Below, in pieces: positions 17,606 through 24,126 of a stretch of 61,911 bases of DNA; within the stretch, counting starts at the first letter, position 1; each line of letters opens with the position of its first letter. The position numbers and the translations under genes were made by a program. Source of the stretch: Microthrixaceae bacterium (GTDB lineage: Bacteria; Actinomycetota; Acidimicrobiia; Acidimicrobiales; Microtrichaceae); the NCBI GenBank assembly GCA_020027475.1, contig JAHRAZ010000126.1, positions 1 to 61,911 of the forward strand, in the 5' to 3' direction. The notes under the pieces were generated by a model that saw nothing but the letters and a program-made list of their open reading frames with translations, was not told the origin of the DNA and did no database searches.

Positions 17606-18744
17606 CAGGTTTTGTCCCGCCCCCATATCCCTATGACCGCCTTGTGCCGATTCACGAAATGGCAGCACTACACAGCGGCGGGGCAGTTGATCTGTCCATA
17701 GGGACACCATGTGATCCCCCGCCGGACGAAGTGATTGATGCACTTGCCGGTTCGGGATCCGAACGCGGCTATCCGCCCTCCGTCGGGTCCGATCCGTTCC
17801 GGGATGCTGTTGCCGGATGGTTCGAACGCCGTTTCGGTGTCCACATCGACTCCACTCATCTGGCCGCGTGTGTGGGCACCAAGGAGTTGGTGGTCGGATT
17901 ACCCCACTGGTTGAAGTTGCGGTCGCCTTCGAAAGACACCGTGCTGTATCCCGAGATCAGCTATCCGAGTTATGCGATGGGTGCAGAGTTGGCCGGATGC
18001 CGGGCCGTCGCCGTGCAGGTGGACGAGAAATTCAGAATCGACCTGGACTCGATTTCGGATGCCGATGCCGGTAGGGCCCTGTGTCTGTGGGTCAACACTC
18101 CCGGTAATCCGGCGGGTGGCCTCGATGACCTTACTGCTGCGGCAGCGTGGGGGAGACAGCGGGGAGTCCCCGTCCTTTCGGACGAGTGTTATGTGGAGTT
18201 CACCTGGACCGGGGAGCCGGTGTTGTCCCAAGGTCGGCCAGGCCGCACGATTCTTTCCGACGGCGTCGACGGGGTGCTCTCTGTGCAGTCGCTTTCGAAA
18301 CGCTCCAACCTTGCAGGATTGAGAGTTGGGTTCTACGCGGGCGATCCCGACCTCGTCCACTATTTGTCAGAGGTCCGCAAGCACAGCGGCCTAATGATTC
18401 CCGGTCCGGCCCAGGCCGCCGGGATCGCCGCACTCGGCGATCAGGAGCATGTGGAGGTTCAGCGGAGCCGATACCTTGCCCGGCTACGACGTCTGTCGGA
18501 GATACTTGAATCCCAAGGCTTTTCCGCTCCTCTGCCCGACGGCGGTTTCTATCTGTGGGTACCGGCGCCGAAGGGTGACGCCTGGGGGTTGACGACATAC
18601 CTGGCGCAAGAACTCGGTGTGGTCGGATCACCAGGGGAGTTCTACGGTCCGGCGGGAGCTGATCACGTACGTCTCGCTGTGGTCCAGCCCGACGAGATGC
18701 TGGACCTGGTGGAACAGCGTGCCGAATCCTCCACATCCACCTGA
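17602..18744 (+). CDS. dapC: Succinyldiaminopimelate aminotransferase (DapC type)
   Basis: A 380-residue fold-type I PLP aminotransferase. The Schiff-base lysine is in SVQSLSKRSNLAGLRVGF, and the start VPPPYPYDRLVPI...VDLSIGTPCDPPP is characteristic of actinobacterial DapC, which makes N-succinyl-LL-diaminopimelate from the tetrahydrodipicolinate derivative. Its location between dapF and dapE/dapD supports the assignment over a generic aspartate aminotransferase. It is coupled to hflX by an ATGA overlap. Confidence 0.9.
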   Translation: MTGFVPPPYPYDRLVPIHEMAALHSGGAVDLSIGTPCDPPPDEVIDALAGSGSERGYPPSVGSDPFRDAVAGWFERRFGVHIDSTHLAACVGTKELVVGLPHWLKLRSPSKDTVLYPEISYPSYAMGAELAGCRAVAVQVDEKFRIDLDSISDADAGRALCLWVNTPGNPAGGLDDLTAAAAWGRQRGVPVLSDECYVEFTWTGEPVLSQGRPGRTILSDGVDGVLSVQSLSKRSNLAGLRVGFYAGDPDLVHYLSEVRKHSGLMIPGPAQAAGIAALGDQEHVEVQRSRYLARLRRLSEILESQGFSAPLPDGGFYLWVPAPKGDAWGLTTYLAQELGVVGSPGEFYGPAGADHVRLAVVQPDEMLDLVEQRAESSTST

Positions 18745-18765
18745 GTATTTGTCAGAATCGAGCCC

Positions 18766-19479
18766 ATGAACACAACAAACGGGTCAGCCAGAGCACCCTC
18801 TGGGTGGTTGTGGGCGTCGATGGTGTTCTTCGTGTTCGCCTTGGCGGGTTGCGGTGTTGCCGCGTTCGGCGGGGCCCGCGTGCTCGGCGAGTTGCCTGAC
18901 CTGATTGACGAGGCCACGAACACCGTTCCCTTCGGCTCGCCACTCAGCTACGTTGCCTCATCGGAGAGTGCAGTCGTTCTCCTGACCGATTCAGCGGTCT
19001 GCCAAGGTACGGACGCAGCCGGGGAGGACATCCGGTTCAGCTCTGCCGGCCCCGGAACGACCATATCGGTGAACCACGCTGACTACGTCGAGTTCATGGT
19101 CTTCGACACCGAGGTCGACGAGATCTACTCAATCACCTGCGGCACCGAATCTCCCTTCGATGAGTACGTGGTGGTGTCTGATCCCGGAATCGGGAATTCC
19201 TTGATCTGGATCGTCTCGGGCGGCGGTGGATTCGGGCTGTTCATGCTCCTGGCCGTGATTGCACTGATCATTGGTCTCGTTCGTCGGAGCAACTGGAAGA
19301 ATCGGAATTCGCAGCCACAACCGTTCCAGGGCCTACCGCCACAGCAGGCTCCGCCGCCGGTGGGTAGCGTTGCGCCGCCCATCTCTCCATCACATCCCCC
19401 CGCATTTCCATCACATCCGCCTTTTCTCCCGTCGCAACCGCCGGGGGAGAAATCTGCTCCGCCTCCGGCGGACCGCTGA
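18766..19479 (+). CDS. Membrane protein with proline-rich tail, function unknown
   Basis: A 237-residue protein not recognised as a named family. Helix 1 (about residues 9-34) contains the stretch FFVFALAGCGVAAFGGARVL, followed by an extracytoplasmic domain of about 110 residues with only two conserved-looking cysteines (AVCQGTD and SITCGTE) that could form a disulfide. Helix 2 (about 145-170) is Gly/Leu/Ile-rich, and the remaining 65 residues are a cytoplasmic Pro/Gln/Ser-rich tail with repeated PSHPPAFPSHPPF-like units. It lies between dapC and dapE but nothing ties it to lysine synthesis. Confidence 0.75.
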   Translation: MNTTNGSARAPSGWLWASMVFFVFALAGCGVAAFGGARVLGELPDLIDEATNTVPFGSPLSYVASSESAVVLLTDSAVCQGTDAAGEDIRFSSAGPGTTISVNHADYVEFMVFDTEVDEIYSITCGTESPFDEYVVVSDPGIGNSLIWIVSGGGGFGLFMLLAVIALIIGLVRRSNWKNRNSQPQPFQGLPPQQAPPPVGSVAPPISPSHPPAFPSHPPFLPSQPPGEKSAPPPADR

Positions 19480-19498
19480 GCCTGGGATCATCCGTTTC

Positions 19499-20560
19499 GT
19501 GGATCTCTTCAAACTGACCGAGTCATTGGTCGCCATTCCCTCGGAGAGTTTCTCCGAACAGGAGCTGGTTCGCCTGATCGAGGATCGTCTCAGTTCACTC
19601 GATCACCTGTCGTTGCACCGGGTCGGAGACAATCTCGTCGCGCGCACAGAGTTGGGCCGTGCCGGGCGGGTCGTGCTGGCCGGACATACCGATACGGTGC
19701 CGGCGAAGGACAATGAGGTGGCGCGAATCGACGGGGACACTCTGTGGGGCCTCGGTTCGAGCGACATGAAGAGCGGTTTGGCCGTGATGCTGGGGCTTGC
19801 CGAAACACAGGTGGCACCCCCGGTGGATCTGACATTTGTGTTCTACGCGCGCGAGGAAGTTGCTGCAGTGCACAGCGGCCTGATCGAGATCACCGAGGCC
19901 GATCCCGGGCTCCTCTTGGGTGACGTTGCGATTCTCGGTGAGCCGACGGGAGGAAGTGTCGAGGCCGGCTGTCAGGGTGTGATCCGGATGAACGTCACCC
20001 TGCGCGGAGTCCGTGCGCACACTGCCAGGGCATGGATGGGCCGAAACGCAATCCACAGGCTCGGTGATCTCCTGGGCATCCTCAACGGATACGAACCGCG
20101 GCGACCCGTGATAGCCGGCTGTGAATATCACGAAGCGTTCCTGGCTGTGACGATCGAAGGTGGAACGGCAGGCAATGTTGTGCCGGACGAGGTGACGATC
20201 CAGCTGACGCACCGATTCGCGCCTGACCGCTCCATCGAACAGGCCGAGGAATTCATGCTCGCCTCCCTGACCGGAGTTGTCAGAAGTGAGGACTCAATCG
20301 ACGTCCTCGACCGATCGGACGCAGCCTGGCCTGCAGCTGACCATCCGTTCGTGAGCGGGATGATCGAGCGGCAGGGCCTCGGGGTCAGGGCCAAACTCGG
20401 GTGGACCGACGTGGCGCGCTTCAGTGCGCTCGGTATTCCTGCGGTCAACTTCGGTCCGGGTGAGGCGACTGTTGCCCACACGGCGCAGGAGCGAGTCGAG
20501 CGTCAGAGCATTGAGCGTTCGTTCGAGGCGTTGACGGAGGCCATCGAAGCTGGGTTCTGA
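19499..20560 (+). CDS. dapE: Succinyl-diaminopimelate desuccinylase
   Basis: Zn-dependent M20 amidohydrolase releasing LL-diaminopimelate and succinate. Metal-site motifs are LAGHTDTVPA (His and catalytic Asp), GLGSSDMKSG (bridging Asp) and FYAREEVA (catalytic Glu and metal Glu). The dimerisation domain sits between, and the C-terminal His is in EATVAHTAQE. The GTG at 19499 starts exactly at VDLFKLTESLVAIPSES; longer versions run through the proline-rich gene upstream and are not credible. About 353 residues, matching actinobacterial DapE. Confidence 0.93.
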   Translation: MDLFKLTESLVAIPSESFSEQELVRLIEDRLSSLDHLSLHRVGDNLVARTELGRAGRVVLAGHTDTVPAKDNEVARIDGDTLWGLGSSDMKSGLAVMLGLAETQVAPPVDLTFVFYAREEVAAVHSGLIEITEADPGLLLGDVAILGEPTGGSVEAGCQGVIRMNVTLRGVRAHTARAWMGRNAIHRLGDLLGILNGYEPRRPVIAGCEYHEAFLAVTIEGGTAGNVVPDEVTIQLTHRFAPDRSIEQAEEFMLASLTGVVRSEDSIDVLDRSDAAWPAADHPFVSGMIERQGLGVRAKLGWTDVARFSALGIPAVNFGPGEATVAHTAQERVERQSIERSFEALTEAIEAGF

Positions 20561-20722
20561 GCGCAACCATGAGGCGACACCTCTCCTGAGAGGCAACATC
20601 ACTGATGTCCAATCGATTTCGTCGCTGGGCCGTTCCCGGTTCGGGTGAGTGTTGTTCTAACTTGGATCGCTAGTCATGGGTGAACACCGACCTGGGTGGA
20701 CACCGAACCGAAAGGTAGACAG

Positions 20723-21853
20723 TTGACTCATCCAGAATCGTCCGACGAGTTCCTCACCCTTGCCGATGAACTCGCGGAGAAAGAGGGATACGCCGAACCA
20801 GCCGCCTTCGGTGTGGGGCTGGCCACCATTGCGGACAACGACGGATTGGTGCTCGACACCTGGTTCGGCTCGGTGAGTTGTGGCGACAACGGTCGTACGG
20901 CCGCCGTGCTTGCCGACGTTCTGGGCCACGGCTCGGGCGCGGCCACATATCGTCTGGGTGCGGACGAGTTCACCGAGGCTCTCCAGCGCTTCGCTCCGTT
21001 CGTGGGCAAACCCGGCCACCCGAATGTGGCAATTCTGCAAGCGCTCGGCATTGGGGCGCCCGAAAAGGGCGCATTGCCAACCACTCGGGTGCCGGTGGTG
21101 ACGTTCATCTCGGATCTGTCCGCTGCGCCAGTTGACATTCATGATGCCTATCTGAGGCTGCATCTGCTTTCGCACCGTTCGGTGCGGCCACATGGGCTCA
21201 ATCTGGACGGCCTGTTCGGGCTGCTGGCCAATTGTGTCTGGACTGATCAGGGACCGTGCGACCTGGAGTCATTCCCGCTGGCGCAGGCGAAGGCTTCGAT
21301 CGCGGGTGATCATCTCGTGGTCAACGGAATCGACAAATTTCCGCGCATGGCCGACTACGTGATTCCCTCCGGAGTGCGCATAGCTGATGCGTCACGTGTA
21401 CGGCTTGGCGCACATCTGGCTTCAGGAACCACCGTGATGCACGAAGGGTTCGTGAACTTCAACGCAGGAACCCTCGGCTCATCAATGGTCGAAGGGCGTA
21501 TCAGTGCGGGTGTGGTCGTCGGGGAGAACTCCGACATCGGCGGCGGGGCATCAATCATGGGTACCCTCTCGGGTGGCGGCAAAGAAGTGATCAGCATCGG
21601 TTCCGACTGCCTGATCGGCGCCAATGGGGGAGTCGGGATATCCCTGGGCGACGGCTGCATCGTGGAGGCCGGTCTCTACCTGACCGCCGGAACCCGCGTG
21701 ACCACTTCGGATGGAAAGGTTGCAAAAGCAGGTTCGCTGAGTGGGGTGCCGGGACTGTTGTTCCGCCGGAACTCCATCAGTGGTTCAGTGGAAGCGCTGC
21801 CGCGGGAAGGAACTTGGGCCGAAGGGCTCAACGAGGAACTCCACAAGAATTAG
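20723..21853 (+). CDS. dapD: 2,3,4,5-tetrahydropyridine-2,6-dicarboxylate N-succinyltransferase
   Basis: First committed step of the succinylase branch of DAP synthesis, using succinyl-CoA. After an alpha/beta N-terminal part with VGLATIADNDGLVLDTWFG, the left-handed beta-helix runs from about 215 to 300 with hexapeptide turns such as ISAGVVVGENSDIGGGASIMG and LIGANGGVGISLGDGCIVEAG; this long N-terminal type is the actinobacterial DapD. I chose TTG 20723 because AAAGG lies seven bases upstream; an in-frame GTG at 20696 has no ribosome site. It converges on lexA with 12 bases between the stops. Confidence 0.9.
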   Translation: MTHPESSDEFLTLADELAEKEGYAEPAAFGVGLATIADNDGLVLDTWFGSVSCGDNGRTAAVLADVLGHGSGAATYRLGADEFTEALQRFAPFVGKPGHPNVAILQALGIGAPEKGALPTTRVPVVTFISDLSAAPVDIHDAYLRLHLLSHRSVRPHGLNLDGLFGLLANCVWTDQGPCDLESFPLAQAKASIAGDHLVVNGIDKFPRMADYVIPSGVRIADASRVRLGAHLASGTTVMHEGFVNFNAGTLGSSMVEGRISAGVVVGENSDIGGGASIMGTLSGGGKEVISIGSDCLIGANGGVGISLGDGCIVEAGLYLTAGTRVTTSDGKVAKAGSLSGVPGLLFRRNSISGSVEALPREGTWAEGLNEELHKN

Positions 21854-21865
21854 TTCAAGAACGGC

Positions 21866-22498
21866 TCAGAGTTTCCTGAGCACGGTCACCACCACACCGA
21901 AGAGCACTACCTCGTTGGCGGGAAAGCGCATCGGTTCGAGCGATTCGTTGGCTGGTTCGAGGACAATTTCGGAGCCTTCGGAGCGGTAGCCTTTCACCGT
22001 GGCTTCCTCCCCGGGTATTCCGGCGACCACAGTGTCGCCATTGCGGGCGGACGACTCAACTCTGGCCACCACGAAATCGCCATCGAGGATTCCCGCGTCG
22101 ATCATCGACTCACCGCGAACACGAAGCATGAACAATTCGCCGTCCCCCGTGAAATCCGAGGGCAGCGGCACAAGTTCTTCCACTTGTTCCTGAGCGAGTA
22201 CACCTGTGCCTGCGGCCACGTCTCCCACCAACGGAACGTGCCTGGTTGGCCGGCGTTCCGCAGTGGTCTGGGATTCCGTGTCTGAGGTCACCTCGATTGC
22301 GCGCGGCTTGGTGGGATCCCTGCGCAGGAATCCCAACCGCTCGAGAGTGTGCAGGTGATTGTGGACTGAGGAAGGTGAGGCCAGACCCACGGCTTCGCCT
22401 ATCTCGCGGACCGACGGGGGATATCCGCGGTCCCGTATCGACTGATCGATGTAGGCGAGTACGTCGTGTTGGCGCTGGGTGAGATTCTGTTCGGTCAT
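21866..22498 (-). CDS. lexA: SOS repressor LexA
   Basis: A 210-residue S24-family repressor. The winged helix-turn-helix is at residues 5-70 (LTQRQHDVLAYI, PPSVREIGEAVGL, SSVHNHLHTLERLG). The self-cleavage site is Ala96-Gly97 in DVAAGTG, and the catalytic dyad is Ser131 (RGESM) and Lys169 (EATVKG), so RecA-stimulated autocleavage should work. The start is the ATG preceded by AAGGAGG on the minus strand; longer in-frame starts cross the LexA boxes. Four LexA boxes lie between this gene and its divergent neighbour, so it represses itself. Confidence 0.96.
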   Translation of the reverse strand: MTEQNLTQRQHDVLAYIDQSIRDRGYPPSVREIGEAVGLASPSSVHNHLHTLERLGFLRRDPTKPRAIEVTSDTESQTTAERRPTRHVPLVGDVAAGTGVLAQEQVEELVPLPSDFTGDGELFMLRVRGESMIDAGILDGDFVVARVESSARNGDTVVAGIPGEEATVKGYRSEGSEIVLEPANESLEPMRFPANEVVLFGVVVTVLRKL

Positions 22499-22514
22499 CT
22501 GGGATATTCCTCCT

Positions 22515-22645
22515 TCGAACACCTGTTTGACAAACGGTAGCATCTGGGTGGTTCCAGGTGGTGGAACACTTGTTCGGAAATATGCTTGACGTCGAACAGT
22601 CGTTCGGTCAACATGGCCAGCACGCTGCCTCGAACAGTCGTTCGG
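22515..22645. promoter_or_regulatory. Divergent SOS control region with four LexA boxes
   Basis: Four 16-base GAAC-N4-GTTC type sites: TCGAACACCTGTTTGA (22515-22530), TGGAACACTTGTTCGG (22562-22577), TCGAACAGTCGTTCGG (22592-22607) and an identical TCGAACAGTCGTTCGG (22630-22645). Box 1 is one base off in its right arm (GTTT), the others have perfect cores. The third is flanked by mirrored TTGAC elements: TTGACG at 22586-22591 on the plus strand and TTGACC on the minus strand (22605-22610), which would serve as -35 elements for the LysM gene and lexA. The box spacings are 47, 30 and 38 bases. Confidence 0.85.
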
Positions 22646-22718
22646 TACACCCGTCATTCGGATTTCCCGGTCTGCGGACTCGCTGGTGGCTGTCACACCA
22701 TTGAGGGAGGCTTTTTCC

Positions 22719-23084
22719 ATGGCCCTAACAATTGAGATTCCACATACCCGTCGTCACCCGTCAGAGCCGTCACTCGCATGGCTGTATCCGCCAACCCGCG
22801 TGATCTACCTGATCCGCCGAGCAGCGGTTTTTCTGGTAATGGCGGCAATCGTCACCGGTGGTGCCCTGACCGCGTTCTCACACTCGGGCGATTCTGCACC
22901 GATGCGCCCGATCTCCTCGGGTGAGGTGATCAGTGTCGGCGCCGGCGACACCTACTGGTCTATTGCGGGCGGTTACATGACCAGTGTGGACCGGCGCGAA
23001 GCGGTCGCCGACCTGATCGCGCTCAACGGAGGCAGCAGCAGCCTGCGTGTGGGTGATGTGATCGCGATCCCCTCACAGCGGTGA
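22719..23084 (+). CDS. SOS-controlled LysM membrane protein, ChiZ/DivS-like division inhibitor
   Basis: A 121-residue protein with a short cytoplasmic start, one membrane helix (about 33-55) and an extracytoplasmic LysM peptidoglycan-binding domain (about 69-117: VISVGAGDTYWSIAGGY ... LRVGDVIAIP). Divergent orientation from lexA and the LexA boxes match M. tuberculosis Rv2719c/ChiZ and corynebacterial DivS, which stop septation during DNA damage. The function is therefore inferred from context and architecture, not sequence identity. ATG 22719 has GAGGGAGG eight bases upstream. Its last 12 bases overlap the convergent RibD-like gene. Confidence 0.82.
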   Translation: MALTIEIPHTRRHPSEPSLAWLYPPTRVIYLIRRAAVFLVMAAIVTGGALTAFSHSGDSAPMRPISSGEVISVGAGDTYWSIAGGYMTSVDRREAVADLIALNGGSSSLRVGDVIAIPSQR

Positions 23085-23813
23085 GCGTCGATAGCAGAGC
23101 ATGAGGTGATCCCCGTCGCGCAGCACACGGTGCAGGTGGAAAGATCGGCCAACACCGAGTCCACCGAGCAAACCAGTGTCGGGGCCGCCCACCAGGGTCG
23201 GTGCGAGCGTCAGGTTGTACTCATCGATCAGGTCGTCTGCGGCAAGTTGGCCAAGCAGATGCGGTCCTCCCTCACAGATCACGTTCCTTACGCCCCGCGA
23301 GTGGAAGGCCGACATGAGTTCGATCATGTCGACGCCGTCGTCGCCGACTGCGAGGTCGTCCAATCCGTGGAGATTGGCCGGAAGGGTCATGCCGCGGGGG
23401 TGAGCCATGAAGGGCACCGGTCCGTCATCGGTGAGTATTGGTGGCTCGGTTCCGAGGTCCATCGATCGGCTCACCACCACCAGCGTCGGCGCGGGTTCCT
23501 GCCCGTTCTGGCGTCGGGCGTCCAAGGAGAACTCCTGAGCCCGTGGGCGGTGATACTTCTCCTTGCGTACCGTGGACGCTCCAGCCAGTACCACGTCGCT
23601 CAGCGCCCGCAGGGCCATGAACATCTGCTTATCGCCGGGAGAGCTCAGAGCCCCGGAAAGCCCGTCGCTGGTGTAGGAACCATCGGCGCTCATGACCATG
23701 TTGGTGCTCACCCAGGGCCTGGCTGTCGGTGTCGGAGCGCGGTCGGCGCGAAGTACCCCGAACACCTCCGCAGTGTCCTCCAACGGGACTCCGGATGCGA
23801 GAAGTTGCTCCAT
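23073..23813 (-). CDS. RibD C-terminal domain (pyrimidine reductase-like) protein
   Basis: A 246-residue protein with the DHFR-like fold of the RibD C-terminal domain. Motifs include PWVSTNMVMSADGSYTS, DVVLAGASTVRKEKY (NADPH-binding loop), and VICEGGPHLLGQLAADDLIDE, the strongest RibD_C signature. In RibD it reduces the ribosyl-amino-pyrimidine of riboflavin synthesis, but stand-alone members have uncertain substrates and some reduce folates. No deaminase domain and no rib genes are nearby. It is divergent from nrdJ, so a role in dihydrofolate or nucleotide supply is possible but unproven. Confidence 0.82.
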   Translation of the reverse strand: MEQLLASGVPLEDTAEVFGVLRADRAPTPTARPWVSTNMVMSADGSYTSDGLSGALSSPGDKQMFMALRALSDVVLAGASTVRKEKYHRPRAQEFSLDARRQNGQEPAPTLVVVSRSMDLGTEPPILTDDGPVPFMAHPRGMTLPANLHGLDDLAVGDDGVDMIELMSAFHSRGVRNVICEGGPHLLGQLAADDLIDEYNLTLAPTLVGGPDTGLLGGLGVGRSFHLHRVLRDGDHLMLCYRRSPL

Positions 23814-24126
23814 TGGCCGGAGCGTAGTTCAGAAAATGTTTTCCACAGGTTTATCCAGAGGCTGTGGATGCGGAAAGGTGATGAAAAGCAGTCAAATGCA
23901 ATAAACCCGGCCGCACTGAGTGGTTGGCCACACCGGAGTTCCTCGGCTCCGATCACCATCGGTGGTGGGACGGTTCATTGCCCCAGTAACCGGTGCAGGA
24001 ATATGCACACCTATCCACAGGTTGTACCACTTTCGCCACACAACAGAACCGTCGTAGGGTTCCCGCGGCCCAACGGGCAATATCCACGAAACGCGGAGGA
24101 TCCATGAACGGCGGAGGGCCTTGCAG
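23814..24126. promoter_or_regulatory. Non-coding region before nrdJ with DnaA-box-like sites
   Basis: A 313-base gap between two divergent starts. It carries four 9-mers close to the DnaA box TTATCCACA: TTTTCCACA (23839-23847), TTATCCAGA (23851-23859), GCATCCACA on the minus strand (23863-23871) and CTATCCACA (24011-24019), each with one or two mismatches. The first and third also form an inverted repeat TCCACAG/CTGTGGA around a 13-base centre. I saw no cobalamin-riboswitch B12 box and no clear NrdR palindrome. GGAGGG precedes the nrdJ ATG. Confidence 0.5.

Noticed and set aside
20561-20722. Terminator or regulatory RNA between dapE and dapD
   Set aside because: Only a six-base hairpin (CCTCTC/GAGAGG) with no T-run; too weak to call.
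23106-24107. Plus-strand frame of 333 codons opposite the RibD-like gene
   Set aside because: Antisense shadow of the RibD_C domain; no motifs or ribosome site.
23814-24126. Cobalamin riboswitch before nrdJ
   Set aside because: Expected because the enzyme needs B12, but no B12-box or matching helices were found by eye.
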